A stretch of DNA of 64,000 nucleotides, from contig OY754464.1 of assembly GCA_963575645.1 (NCBI GenBank), positions 32,627,501 through 32,691,500 on the forward strand. The letters are read 5' to 3'. The stretch comes from Xanthostigma xanthostigma (taxonomy: Eukaryota; Arthropoda; Insecta; Raphidioptera; Raphidiidae). The position numbers and the translations under genes are program-made. The notes beneath the pieces are model-generated. The model worked only from the letters and a program-made list of their open reading frames with translations. It was not told the origin of the DNA and ran no database searches. Positions 32,280 to 44,442 of this stretch are shown here, one piece after another (position 1 is the stretch's first letter; each line of letters begins with the position of its first letter).

Positions 32280-34060
32280 TATTACTATCAAAGCGTCATA
32301 CGGACTCTACACGCATGCACAGTGTTTACCTGTTGTCATCGTGCCATTTTTTCTAGCCACGGTAACAAATTGCACATCATCATTTCCTAATCCTGAAATA
32401 ATAAAATGCTAGAAACTAAGAAGTTTCATTTCTAACGCGCAAGAGGTTTTTTTTTAATAATATTTTATTTAATTCGATTTTTCCAATAAATATAATAATT
32501 AATTTTCGATAATTTTGTATGTTAGGCCGAGTTTGTTTGTTGATGATCACTGTGATGCGGCGGTACAGTCGAGAGCCATGGTGAGGTCAATTTTAATTAT
32601 TGTGGACGCGAAAGTCGTGCGGCAATGGAATTACCTCTGCCAACACATGTGACCCCACCGGAGCCCTCCCCGTGTTTCATATACTCTAATAGATACTAAT
32701 ATCCGTTACGAACTAACACATGCTAGCTACATTATATCTAATTTTAGTACGGAAATAGAATTTAGAGACATTTACAAATAAATACTATGCACTAGGTACT
32801 AGGTACTACTACAATGTTATGTGCAAACAAAGGTTTGGTCACATTGCAACCTAAAGTGCCATAGTTGTCAGGACCAGTACGCTAACACGCTGTACTTTGA
32901 ACCAAATAATATTTTACTTTCCAGAAACGTACGTTACCAAAAATTTTTGTTTCCATGAAAAGTGTAGAACATAAATGCTTTTGTATTTGTACAAAAAAAA
33001 ACCAAAAAACGCTCAAGTGCAAGCCAACCTCGCGTGGAGAGGGTTCCGTACCACTTCGTTTTCCGTAAGATCTTTAAAACTTTAGGATTTACGTTTTTTC
33101 TTCAAAATTTTAGGCTCAATATAGTTTTGGAGTTATAAAAGAGGTTAAATACTCGATTTGCGTATATTTTCTTTAATATCTTCTAAACTATGAATTTTAA
33201 AATCCGGATTAAAGCACAATTTGTCTCGAAACGTTGATCAAAAAAATATGCATTGTTAATCTTTGTTTTAAAGTCCGTTTTTCACTAAAGTAATAACTTC
33301 ATACAAGCGGTTCAAAATGAATATTTTCTGTATTGTGTCGTCATATTTAATAGGTATATAAATTTCAACTTTTCACTGTACAGTTAAAAATAAATTTGAA
33401 TTAGTCGGTGTACTTACGAGTAATTTTAAATACAATGTAAAGTAAGATTACACAAAATAGAGTTAAAAAATATACCTGAACGTTAAAAAATATTCTCGAA
33501 AATTCGACCTAAATTTATTATATTATACAGTGAAGAAAATAAAAAAGTGTCTTTTTTTAGGTAAGCTTTAACGTCTTAAGTTCAGAGAGTGGCATTGAAA
33601 GTCTAGTAGTTAGGTGGATGATTCGAGTAATGTGAGTTGTTCCATAATTTTGTATACCGCGTTCATAATAATATAACATTAGACCCTTCCATGCTAAACT
33701 GACGCAATCCGATTTCATATCATACAATACGCCAACTGGGGATAAACTTGTTAGTTATTCTATAGTTTTATTGTAGTACCTACGTCTGCACAAATAATAC
33801 AAATAAATAAAATACAGATTGCTTTAGTCTTATTGCGCAAATATCGGTTAATATTGAAACTTAGTTGTATTTAGTGGACACTGCATTCTCTGCCGTAACA
33901 TAAATGTTCCAAAAAAATAAAGACAGCAAAGATTTACCATCAAGATATTAACGAGTTATAGTGTGTCTTCTATAAGATAATAGATGTGTTTGGTATCGGG
34001 CTCCAGTTTAAAAAGTGTTGACACTTTACACTGTTGCGTTTGTTATACAAAAGTGTACAA
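32280..34060. other. No gene recognised
   Basis: 33005-33070 contains the GAGGGTTCCGTACCAC text common in insect repeats, as do 31330-31360 and 39180-39200. No coding frame is supported. Confidence 0.4.
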
Positions 34061-34064
34061 GTAT

Positions 34065-34505
34065 TGCCCGAAGGGCCATTCTAAATATTGGTGGAATAAA
34101 TTCCAAATTGGAGGAGTATTTTCGAAGATTATACCTTGCCTATATACACAAATTCACAAAATTCGCAATCTCTCTTTATAACATTAGTATAGATAATATA
34201 GAAGTACCTATATTATATTAATATAATTATGAATTAATAATGATTTCAACTCAATGCGTATACAGAAAAACATAAAAGCATAGCTTAGGGCTAGACCATT
34301 TAAATTCCTATGAACTTTTCGAATTCGGTATCTAAGATACCCGTGTCGAAAAAGCGTAATTTTCAACTTTCGTTGCAACTATAACTTCTAAATTTTTTAA
34401 GATATCGAATTGCTACAAAAACTTGATTTGGGGAGTTTTTGCTTTATGAAAATGTATACTTTCAATTTAAAAATTTATAAAGAACATATTAATTACGTAA
34501 TTACT
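34065..34505 (+). repeat. Repeat D, copy 2
   Basis: GGGCCATTCTAAATATTGGT at the left matches 43035-43060. The part from 34225 matches copy 1 at 28226. It thus links the two other copies and defines the family order. Confidence 0.75.
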
Positions 34506-34558
34506 CCAGTGCAATTAGTCATTATAAATGAAAAATGACGGAACCCAGTTTGAATGAA

Positions 34559-35180
34559 TTTTTTTGACGTGATAACGTCTTATAAATTGATGAATCACCA
34601 ATCTCATAAATTGATAAAACACCGGCTGCATGCACGAAAAAGTGTAACGTTCCTAACGCGTAACGTTCCTAACGTTCGTAACGCGTAACGTTCCGCCTGA
34701 CCCTGTGCGTGCTTTTCTCGAAAACGGCACTAACGATTTGGATGAAATTTACTGAAAAGGGATTTTGGGGGGCAAAAAATCGTTTTAGCTAGGTCTCATC
34801 TCTCGAAAAAAACGTTTTCTTACAAATTTTATCATTATAAAAATCAATTTTTTGACGTATGAAAATACTTAAATATTGTAAGTAGGTTTTGGAATTTTAT
34901 ATTATAAACAGTGAAACAATTGTTTTATAAATATTATGACAGCTAATCTTTGAGACTTAAAATAAAAAATACGAAAGAAAGAAAGTTAAAAAAAACAATT
35001 ATATTATATGGTGAGTAATTTAAATAAATAAAATTAACCTAAATTTGAAGCGAAAGATGCAATATCATAGATTCGAATTATTATAATTATTATATGTAGA
35101 ATTTAGGTTATGTATTACGGAATATGTTATCACGTAAAACTATCGTCCGTAAACCGACTTTACAGACAACCAATTTTTTT
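34559..35180 (-). repeat. Repeat E, copy 2
   Basis: Inverted relative to copy 1. It starts TTGACGTGATAACGTCTTAT and ends GACTTTACAGACAACCAATT. It is twice as long as copy 1, with a tract of short TAACGTTCCTAACGCG repeats (34645-34695) and extra AT-rich interior. Confidence 0.75.
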
Positions 35181-35236
35181 ATTGGATTTGTAATGCCATA
35201 AGCAAAAAAGTTTACCTATTTAAAATTGTCGCAATT

Positions 35237-35285
35237 TTGAAAATAGACTATTAGTACTATTCCCACTTGTGGAGTTGGAATGGTA
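35237..35285 (+). repeat. Repeat B, 3' end fragment
   Basis: TAGTACTATTCCCACTTGTG and GTTGGAATGGTA match the right end of repeat B. Confidence 0.6.
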
Positions 35286-35289
35286 CAAT

Positions 35290-36915
35290 TATTAAGCAAA
35301 AAAAAATATTAATTTTGAATCGACAACATATATTCTCAAAATTCGAAAAATCGCCTTATTATAAACCTACATACTCATACTTTAACTGCAATTTAAAGAT
35401 TGCATCCGCACAGAACTTGACCCGAGTAAAGCCGGGTTCACCGTTAGTGTAGGTGCATTTCGTTACCTGCTGTATAATTTCTTTTTAATTTATTTTATTT
35501 CAGTTTTCCACCATAAATTCAATTACGTTTTTACCAACAAACAATACTAATAAAGAGATTTAATGGATTTTATGTAAATGAATTCGTAGCCTTAAGTGAA
35601 ATGCAACAAACTGCATGTTGCAGACTGCATAACTATTATTAAGTGTTCTTCTTTTGTTGTATATCATTTATACCATACTTTGTTATACAGGATTCATATT
35701 TTATATTGTTATCGTCCTTTATATGTGATTTAGCTAAATATATTCTAACTAAAGAGAAATAGGACCTTTTCTGTGTAATATGTTAATTTTTATTGCCAAC
35801 GTTTCGTAATAAACCAGCATTACCTGTATCGTCTAAAAAATTCTTGAAAAAATTCCAAAAAAAGAGTCTACAAACCTTACCTCCCTAAATATTACTTTTA
35901 TTAATTATAACATAATTAAGTGATGAATTCGAATGGCTAGCCAATAGAGGTGTTGATGGTTTTCAGCATAATATTGGAGTTATGGGTCGCGAAATCAAAC
36001 AAGCTTTAATTTGATTTAGGAGTGTACTATACATTTCTTCAAATGTAAACAACGCATTTTTTTACTCAACGTAAATGATACTTATCAACTCTTTACAGCC
36101 GCCTCCCACAAACGACCGAAGTGGGGTGCGGAAGACGGAATAAAATGCCAGGAAATTAAACTATCAGATATAAAGTTTGAATTTTTTGAATTGTGACTTA
36201 TTTATTTGAAAAACTGCAGTTTTTCTAATTTTGTAAGCTCATGATTAGCGCCAATCAAATATCACTCGCTTGCCAAATGCCAGTCCACGCACCTCCGCGT
36301 GTCGAGTATATGGTAACTTTTGCCCAGAAGCTAAGTTATGCTCATTCAAATTATCATCGGAAAGTGAAAGTGGACCTGGACAATCATCTATTTATGTCTC
36401 AATTTTCTTTGCGTTTGCACAGTGTTTTGAGTATCGAAAAATGTTTCTACAGCGAACATATTATGCTGATTTATTTATAAACTGCAAATATTACAGAACA
36501 TTTTTTGACATTTGTAACTTTTATCCGCTGCTAAAAACCACCGATATCTACTGCTAAACTTTATATTATAATGGCTGTGTTCGTTGATATTTTTTTAGGA
36601 GATTTTTATCAATATGATGGGCGCAGATATTTAGTTTATCTTTGGAATATATATTGGGTGTTTGAGACTATGCGCATGCGCTCCCATCATTTTGATCGAA
36701 ATTTTCGAAAAGAAACTAGCGTGCACACCCAACAAACCATGGGTTGATTTAATATAAAGAAGTTGTCTTCTATCTTCCCAATATAGAATTATTTTTGTTA
36801 TCCTTAGCTGACATCCGTCCAAGGAAATTGTGGTGTCAGTGTCACCCTGAATTATTCCCAATTTAGCCAAAATAAGACTAATAGAAAAATCTGATTTTAT
36901 AAAAATTAATTATCA
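35290..36915. other. No gene recognised
   Basis: CCCGAGTAAAGCCGGGTTCA (35421-35440) is a typical end of insect short repeats. Frames at 36241-36557 (plus) and 36631-36870 (minus) overlap nothing known, and I do not call them. Confidence 0.4.
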
Positions 36916-36923
36916 AATTTTAG

Positions 36924-37510
36924 GGTCCAGTACAATGACTCGATGTGCCCAAGTTTAGACTTTTTTTAAGACATAAAAAACACTAAATTTCGATGTTCAA
37001 AAAAAAAATCTTTGATTATTCAGAAATTTCCTCAAAAATACGTAAAAACTTTTCGTCTTTCACTGTCATTTTTTTATTTTGAATCTAAGCAATCAGAAAT
37101 CACATATACACGTCATAACAACTGGTGTAGAACTACTGTATTACTATCTCACTTTGTATATACGACCTCGTGATTGTTTTCTAAAGAACTCCCCCAAACG
37201 CCCTCCCTTTTTCACTGTGCAAAAAAAACGCCATCGCATCGACACGACCCCGTAATTGTTCTGTAAAGAATTGCCCTCAGACGTCTTCCCCTTTTCACTG
37301 CGCAAGAAAACGCCATCGCATCGACACGATTAGTATATGTTGTTTAAAGAACTCTCCTCAAACGTTTTCCTCTTTTCACTGCGCACTTAAAATGGCTAAT
37401 AATACTGTTATATTATGTAATTTAAAATAATGGGTACAATGGGTATTTTGCACATAGAGTTATCATACTCTAACCCAAATTTTATGTTATTAAACGTGCA
37501 ATATAATAAA
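36924..37510 (+). repeat. Repeat C, copy 1, with internal 82-bp minisatellite
   Basis: GGGTCCAGTACAATGACTCG begins it. TCCTCAAAAATACGT, TTTCGTCTTTCACTGTCATT and CACTTTGTAT follow in the same order as 41355-41610. Then comes the minisatellite (37164-37387), then GCACTTAAAA and TATTTTGCACATAG, which match 42195-42280. The arrangement suggests a non-autonomous element with a variable tandem core. Confidence 0.8.
37164..37387 (+). repeat. 82-bp minisatellite, 2.7 units
   Basis: Units begin at 37164, 37246 and 37328. Each carries a GTAATTGTT-like start, AAAGAACTC, a pyrimidine-rich CCCTxxCCTTTTTCACTG and CATCGCATCGACACGA. The third unit is cut at TCACTGCGCAC. Confidence 0.92.
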
Positions 37511-38148
37511 TTGGTAGAGATTCATTTAAGGATACCGTCAATTAATAGTTTGGATATCTAATATTTTTATAGAGTAGTGCGTGTTTTATAAACAACAAAA
37601 GCAGTTATGGCATTATTCTCTGTAAGTCTCAGTTAGTGTGTGCGAATTAAATTTACAAATACAGTTAGATAATTACGCATGAAATGATGTAAGCATCGTA
37701 CTATTTATATCACACAATTATTATATAACCATCCTATTTATGCACGAAGAGTTCTAGCTTCCCGTTTCATCATTAAAATTAACAGAATGATTATTATTGA
37801 ACATATAATAAATAATAAGCGTGTAGAAAAATATTTGCTATCTCCTTTACTAACATATGTTCTGTTGTAATCATAATAAAAGAAAATATACTTTTTACGT
37901 GTTCATTCACAATAACTAATATATAAATCTTCATTAGACAAACTGCAAACAATTGGAAAATTGTTTATGGTTCATAAAACTCTGACGACCGAGGCTGATG
38001 AAGTTTTGTTTCAATCGTACTTCTTAACCTCTGATAGGTCTGATTACCTTAGATATTAAAATATCTTTTATTAATGAGATTGTTGTTTTATTTTAAAAAG
38101 CTCAGTAAAGTATTAGTTTAGTCAAATAAGCTAAAAAAAGGGGACAAC
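37511..38148. other. No gene seen
   Basis: AT-rich, unassigned. Confidence 0.4.
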
Positions 38149-38149
38149 C

Positions 38150-38811
38150 TCGGAATAAAATTGAATAAGGTGAATGTTTGTATGAACCTTTATTTTGGCA
38201 TTCTAAATGCTATCTCATGTCATGTGTGAGCGTCCTTAGATATATTTAATGTCAAAGATCGCGAAAGTCAGTTCTTTGGAAATATATCGCTTCCTTTGCC
38301 TCAAATCGTATTTGCATTTATTATAAAAGTTGTAGAGTATAAAATTCTCTACAAATTTCGTCTCAAAAAATTTTAACCGTTTTTGAGATAGAGCGCGAAG
38401 AGTGTGGAGCGCTCAACCATACATGCCAAGGTCAAACGCGAATCCCAGTCTAGAGTACGGTTTTTTAACTTAATTATTCGTTCAATAGTAGTTAATTAAC
38501 TTTTTAATATATTATATTTATAATTATATTATCTATATTTATGTGGACTGGGATTCGCGATGAACATTGCGTTATGGCATATATGACTACCTCAAAAACG
38601 GTTAAACGTATAAAAAATGGTTAAGACGAAATTTGTAAAGAATCTCCAACTTTTCTAATAAATTCAAATACGATTTGAGGCAAAGTAAGCGAGATATTTC
38701 TAAAAAACTTATTTTCACAACCTTCGACCTTACGAGATCTTTGAGACAACATTAAGAATGCCAAAATAAAGGTTTATTTAAATATTCAGCTTATTCCGTT
38801 TCATTCCGACG
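38150..38811. repeat. Foldback element, diverged arms of about 270-300 bp
   Basis: 38150-38450 pairs with 38546-38811 in reverse complement. Examples are ACCTTTATTTTGGCATTCT with AGAATGCCAAAATAAAGGT and GCGAATCCCAGTC with GACTGGGATTCGC. Many mismatches and small gaps show this is older than the palindromes at 8.1, 48.3 and 62 kb. The arms carry AAAATTCTCTACAA and CCGTTTTTGAGAT text resembling the arm text at 48259. Confidence 0.8.
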
Positions 38812-38814
38812 TGA

Positions 38815-39503
38815 CTGGACTATATTGCCAAAATCTTCTGGGAAAATAGTAATAAATTGGAAGTTTATAATTTTAATTTTCGAGATGCCGAGTCCTGTAA
38901 ATCTTTCTGATTACTAATATTATTAAACTAAGGACATGACTAGGTTAATTAAATGCTGCGAACGCCCAAGGACAGACATGTTTATGACAGGACACCAATC
39001 TATATTGCCGATGTAGTACGATGTACTGTAGTGCAGCATAGTGGTAGCACACCGTAGTTTAGTGTAGGTCGTAGGAACTGATTAATATCTTAGCACTATT
39101 AATTTAAATTATGAACTTAAGTTTGATCAGTGCAACTTATAAAACATAATAGCACCATAGAAAATTTAATGTTTATATTTTTGGGGTTCCGTACATCCGA
39201 TGAAAAAACGAAATCCTCATAGGACAACACTTATCTGTCTGTCTACTGGGCGAAAAACTTTGATTTTTTTACATATATTGAGTTAGATGACCCAATCACG
39301 GACGTGTAGCGTAAATAAACGAATTCCGATTTTGGAGGTTAATTTTGAGAAGCAAGCCATAAAATTAAAAAATATGTATTTTACTGAGCCTATAATTAAA
39401 AAAAATAAGGAATATAGGGTCTCACTCATAGCTTACAGGAAAACTCTCTACATGCGAATTCGTCTCGTACTTGACCGGTTTTTCTATTGGTACAAAAAAT
39501 GTA
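38815..39503. other. No gene seen; generic repeat text
   Basis: 39180-39490 includes GGGGTTCCGTACATCC and GACCGGTTTTTCTATTGG, typical insect repeat text. The 86-codon frame over it is spurious. Confidence 0.35.
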
Positions 39504-39506
39504 TAA

Positions 39507-40183
39507 TGCCTTGTTTACACGTATTAAGTTGTCAAGTAGGTAACTAAATTTTAAGTTAATTTTAACTTAATTTTAAGTAATCGATCGTTTACACGTGTCT
39601 AACTTACGCACTCTTTAGTTCACTATTTTCTCCATGGAAGATCAAGAACGTGTTGAAGTTCTAAATTCAATAATTAGATATGGGAGAGAAATTGGATTTC
39701 AAGGAGGGATATGCTCGGTGCAAGTACAACTCTGTTTAAAGAATTAGCAGAGGAAGACAAAGGAGAGTATTTCTATTCATTAAGAATGTCAGAAGAATCC
39801 TTTAATTATTTATTATCTAAAGTAGAACCGATTATTAAAAAAAAGGATACTGTAATGACATGTGCGTTATCAGCTATTTCTAAGGGCTCCTCAAAACAAT
39901 ACACAACGCAATAAACTTATGTACTTCACTAAAATGTTGCGTTCACACGTCAACTAAATGACAATTTAGTAGAAAGCCACGCCTACAAGCGGTACGGGGG
40001 TGGTGGTTACTTACTCAAAAAATAGACTCGATTCTATTCTACTTGTTCACTTAACCACTTAATCGTTTACTTACCACTTGTTACTAAAGAGCCTTTAAGT
40101 GGTTGTTTACACGCAAGAATTAAGTTAAAATTAAGTTAAAATTTAGTTAATTACTTGACAACTTAATACGTGTAAACAAGCCT
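39507..40183 (+). mobile_element. PIF/Harbinger element, 677 bp, with transposase N-terminal remnant
   Basis: The left end CTTGTTTACACGTATTAAGT and right end ACTTAATACGTGTAAACAAG are perfect inverted repeats that continue through GTCAAGTA and the AAGTTAAAATT motifs, about 60 bp in all. TAA flanks both sides (39504-39506, 40184-40186), the 3-bp duplication expected of PIF/Harbinger. Inside, 39711-39914 encodes LFKELAEEDKGEYFYSLRMS and LLSKVEPIIKKKDTVM, the N-terminal helix region of HARBI1-like nucleases (ELxxEDxxxFxxxLRM). The DDE catalytic core is missing, so it is a deletion derivative that depends on another copy. Confidence 0.88.
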
Positions 40184-40186
40184 TAA

Positions 40187-40990
40187 CATGAAGTTTAACT
40201 ATTATTTTCTATTATCTATAAATCATTTATCTACTTTTAACTATTTTATATAAAGCAAATTTGGTTATGACTGCGATTTTTCTCGATTAGTTAATAAATA
40301 AAAAAATACAAAAGTTTGATTACAAAAACATTAAAGATTTTTCTGTTAAAATGTTGCTATTACAGAGAGGTATGTCTTTAATTTTGGATAAAAGAAGTTT
40401 TAAAACATTCTTACAAACCAAATTACTATTTTTCAAAGATAGTAGAAAAGAAATTTAATGAAATGTAAGCTTGGTGATGTTATATTAGGTTCTTGACATA
40501 TTTTTTATCGGATTCTACATTCTAATTCTATAGTATTATTGTCGCTTGATGGTAACTTTTGGAATTTATAATCGCATATGTGGTATATAGGTTCCAATGC
40601 TCACTTTTCACTATTTATACAAACTCAACCAATTTGATTTTTATATTATGATCGCTGCAAATATATCAAATTCTTCAATTTTCAATTTTCCCATCCATTC
40701 AATTTATATGTAGCGATTTGATATACATATACAAGACTTCGATAAAATGCTGTTCTGGCTTTAAATAATGCACAAAATTACAAGGAGCTGTGATGGAAGT
40801 AAATCGCATTTAATATAATTGACCTCCTCTCAATGGTTTTTTGTCGATTTTTATCTTTAAATACCTTCAATCCAGTATTTGCAATCAACGATCTGTTGTC
40901 TAAGTATCACATTAAGTATATTCCTAATTGAAAATTGTATGTTTGTTGCTCAATCGCATCGAATCTGTCAGTCGTGCGAATTATTTTAAG
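40187..40990. other. No gene seen
   Basis: AT-rich and unassigned up to the LINE relic. Confidence 0.4.
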
Positions 40991-40994
40991 ACGC

Positions 40995-41345
40995 TTCTAA
41001 GTCAACGGACAAAAGCTATTAAATATATCTTTTAAAATGTCTGGGAAAATTTATTCCAGAATCAGTTCTCGTCACTGTCTATGCGGCCTTTATGGAATCT
41101 ATACATTCATATGGAATTGTCTTCTGGGGCGACTCTGTAAATACTGCTCAACTTTTTATTGTACAAAAGCGCTGCATCAGAGCAATCTGTAAAGTTCCTC
41201 CGAGAACACACTTGCGCCCCCTTTTTAAGACATTGAAGTTCTTAACATTTCGTGACCTTTATGTACTAGAATGTACAAGTTTTGTTAAATTTAATTTCAA
41301 TCTTTTCTCTAGAAATACTACAAATCACGCACACCTACAGTACGA
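40995..41345 (+). pseudogene. Jockey/CR1-like LINE reverse-transcriptase C-terminal relic
   Basis: The frame gives LGKFIPESVLVTVYAAFMES, IHSYGIVFWGDSVN, LFIVQKRCIRAICKVPP and HLRPLFKTLKFLTFRDLYVL. These correspond to the post-catalytic region of the RT ORF (YxAFxxSxxSYGIxxWG, QKxxIRxI, CRPLFKxLxILTLxxLY). Upstream text is shifted in frame and stops soon. The 3' end is cut off exactly where repeat C starts (about 41355). It is a different lineage from the LINE at 19-20.7 kb, judging by the sequences. Confidence 0.8.
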
Positions 41346-41354
41346 GAACACGAG

Positions 41355-42295
41355 CGGGTCCAGTTCGATAACACTATGCACCCAAATTTTGATTTTTTTT
41401 TTTAAGTCATAGAAAACGCTAAATTTTGACATTAAAGAAAAAAAAAACTTTGCGGATTATTCACAAATTTCCTCAAAAATACGTGAAAAAAATGGAACTA
41501 CTTTTCGTCTTTCACTGTCATTTTTTGAATCTAACCAATCAAAAATCACAAATACACGTCATAGCAACTGGTGTAGAATTATTGTATAACTATCTCACTT
41601 TGTATGCAGCTTTCGATTGTGTTATGGAAGCAGGTTCGTATTTAGATATTTATAAACAAATTAACTATCTAATTCGCATACCCCGTTATCGTTCACCCCG
41701 GAATTGTTTTTTTTTTTTTAAACTCAACATTTGCCCCTTCCCGTTTCACTACGAGACAATTCGCATACCCCTTTATCGTTCACCCCAGAATTACAATTCG
41801 CATACCCGTTTATCCCCGGAATTGTTTTTTTAAAAACTACACATTTGCCCCTTCCCGTTTCACTGCGAGACAATTCGCATACCCCTTTATCAAAAAAAGC
41901 GGTGGTTTTCAATCTTCATGAAAATGTTAGTTTTAAGTTGGTTGGTTTTTATTTAAAATTCGTTTTATAAATTAAAATTTCCAAATACGACTCTGCCCTG
42001 AACGTTCAATTGTATTTCATTCCAACCAATTGATATTTCTATCTTTGTTTATCATAGATACAGGTATATAAAACTTTCTCTTTTCTTATCACTATATGAG
42101 ACAAGATAGCGATCACTATAGTAAATAATATACTCTAAATCAACTTACTATACCATATTTAATTTTTTTAAATTAATTTAAAAAATTAATTTTCCGCACT
42201 TAAAACGACCAATAACGCTGTTATATGTTATATAAAACAATAATTGTGAATTTCCAGTGGATATTTTGCATAGCAAGTTATCGAACTCTTACCAG
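41355..42295 (+). repeat. Repeat C, copy 2, with a diverged internal array
   Basis: GGGTCCAGTTCGATAACACT begins it. The flanking parts match copy 1 (36924-37510) on both sides of the tandem core. The core (41670-41902) has a different period and sequence. ORFs at 41426-41833 and 41724-41970 run across the array and are spurious. Confidence 0.78.
41670..41902 (+). repeat. Tandem array with units of 87, 37 and 77 bp
   Basis: CAATTCGCATACCC starts units at 41757, 41794 and 41871 (first one at 41670 as TAATTCGCATACCC). Long units contain GGAATTGTTTTTTT, ACATTTGCCCCTTCCCGTTT and CACTGCGAGA. The same parts occur in the 82-bp unit at 37164 but are diverged. Confidence 0.85.
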
Positions 42296-42865
42296 TTTCT
42301 TATCTCTCTATCTATAAAAAAAGTCAATAACTGTCTAAGCGCCATAAACTCGAAAACTATTCAACTGATTATTACGCGATTTTCACGAATAACGAAACAA
42401 AATATATGGAAAGGTTTTAAGGCTGTACATATTTCATTACGCTATCATAACAGGGGGCTCACTCCCGAGCAATGCCGGCTAAATACAACTACTCATCTAT
42501 ACAGTCTATGGATTATCGACTTTATGTAACGGAAAAGACATAATATCCAGAAACTTACAAGAAAATTTTGCAAATTTAAAATCGTGTCATGCAATATAAG
42601 TAGATGGGTCATATCCATGTATAATATATTACGTTGGTGTTATTGTACATAATATACCTAATGTAAAACTAATATTTTCATACGTTGAACAAATATTTCC
42701 AGTTTCAATACTACGTAGCCTGTGGATGTGACGACTTTTTCATTTTGCATTAAATTTATATTTTAAAGATAATATTTTTGCACAGTTTCACGTCGCAGTA
42801 TCTTCATGAGTATGATAGGTAATGACAACACTTTTCAAAATAGGAAGAGGCCTATGAGTGTCTCC
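42296..42865. other. No gene seen; possible short repeat
   Basis: 42300-42490 (CTGTCTAAGCGCCATAAACT, GCAATGCCGGCTAAATAC) resembles the ends of short insect repeats. No second copy found. Confidence 0.35.
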
Positions 42866-42869
42866 GTCT

Positions 42870-42930
42870 GCACTATAAAAAAACTCGGGTCACAGTGCCA
42901 AACACTGCCGACAATAATATAGTGTACCTA
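42870..42930 (-). repeat. Inverted partner of 14795-14870
   Basis: AAAACTCGGGTC, CACTGCCGACAATA and TATAGTGTA match in reverse complement. Confidence 0.6.
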
Positions 42931-43029
42931 TTAGTGGTCCGGTCCGGCTTCGCACGAATTTTTAAACTTCTATAATTTTTTCGTCGATTAAATTACAAAA
43001 TTAATGCGATAATATATATCCTATGTCTA

Positions 43030-43412
43030 TCCTGAGGGTCCATTCTAAATATTGGTGAGAAAATTTTTGAAATTGGATGGGCATTTTGAAGATTACTCTC
43101 CGCATATATTACACAATCTCACATAATTATATACTTTAATTTAAAAATCTGGGTATAAAGAACATATTAGATACGTAATATTGTTTGATTTTTAATCGAC
43201 TTTCAGATTGATAACGATCTTTTTTGTTCTAAAACAAACCGTTTTCCAGTCTTTTTCAAGACTGTTTTCTGGACAATTTGTAACCCCCTACAGATCTGTG
43301 TACTCCCCCCTCCTGTGTTTCTCAATTATCAAGCTATAACTTTAGACAAAAAAATTTAATTCTAATGTTCTGTCGACTGAACTAATATTATTGAAGTTAA
43401 TATGTAAAAACA
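43030..43412 (+). repeat. Repeat D, copy 3
   Basis: CCATTCTAAATATTGGTGAG matches 34075, TATAAAGAACATATTAGATA matches 34477 and 28485, and CCCCCTACAGATCTGTGTAC through TCTGTCGACTGAACTAATAT matches 28540-28660. Confidence 0.75.
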
Positions 43413-44440
43413 CTAAAGGGGACAACTACCTTAAACACCTGAAATTAGTATTTGATAATAGCATAATGGATAACGACAAACAACGAATAATGGTTAATTT
43501 TAAGCGACAGTCGCCTTTATTTCCGCGAAATCTTGACTATTCAAAGTGTAAACATCTTTGAATAAGTACTATTCAGTAACTCTGCTAATCGTCGAATTGA
43601 AACTGGTCAAGCTTTTTCTGTACAACAACAAACATAAAACCGTTTACATCTGTGATATTTTACCAAATAGACCAGAGGATGTGTATTTTGTATAGACGTA
43701 AAATCAACCTCGGTACTGCAGTGCACAAAGTCACGGCAAGGCCTCTTCTAATTTTAATATTATTCTACATGTAGAGTCAGACAAATCATAATATTTATTG
43801 TCATTCGAGTGAATTATTTCAAATAGAATCACTCGGATTTTACTAGCAAACTTTATCGTTATCAGACGCGTATTAATAAACAAATTTTGTAAAAAATACT
43901 AGCCATTACTCGCGGATTCACACGCGATTGAAATGAAACACTGATGCATTCCCATTATTTGACATAGTTACTCTTTTCTCGACGTAGACCCCTCTAATAA
44001 ATTTCAAAATTGATGACATTCACGTGATCAACGTCATGACAAATCTTGAAAATGACACCCATCTTGATTTTTAGACTATTTACCTCTTTTCACTCTCTGT
44101 AGGGGTTGTTTTTTAAAAAGAGTGAAACACGTGTTTATTTATTGGTTGACAGGAGTAATCCTGCGCATTTTCGAATTGATACATTTATCTTTGATGTCTC
44201 CATGCAAATTTTGGAACCCCCATTACACCCTTTTGCGAGCAAATCAATTGAGTATGGGCAAAACAATTTGTAAAATCAATAATGGAATGAAAAAAACTGA
44301 ACAGACAGGGACGAGCCTTCAGGGTACGTTTGTACAGCGTAAACAAAACAGAAACGTATACAATTATTTACAATGAATTAGTGTATTGCTGTTAAATCAA
44401 ATGAAACGCAGTGACGATATAAGCAAGCGAAACAAAGTAC
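43413..44440. other. No gene seen
   Basis: 43890-43950 has the CTAGCCATTACTCGCGGATT text of short insect repeats. The 84-codon frame at 44122-44376 is not recognisable. Confidence 0.35.
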
Positions 44441-44442
44441 CA

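Noticed and set aside
36241..36557. Overlapping 79- and 95-codon frames
   Set aside because: Two frames over the same DNA with cysteine-rich but unpatterned translations; no homologue recognised.
37164..37387. Regular repeats considered as a CRISPR array
   Set aside because: Contiguous 82-bp units without unique spacers in a eukaryotic repeat; it is a minisatellite.
37985..38040. CTGATGA considered as a hammerhead core
   Set aside because: No GAAA strand and no helix II at the required distance.
41426..41970. Open frames of up to 135 codons
   Set aside because: They run through the repeat C tandem array; the repeated RSPRN/PFHYE-type text reflects the minisatellite.
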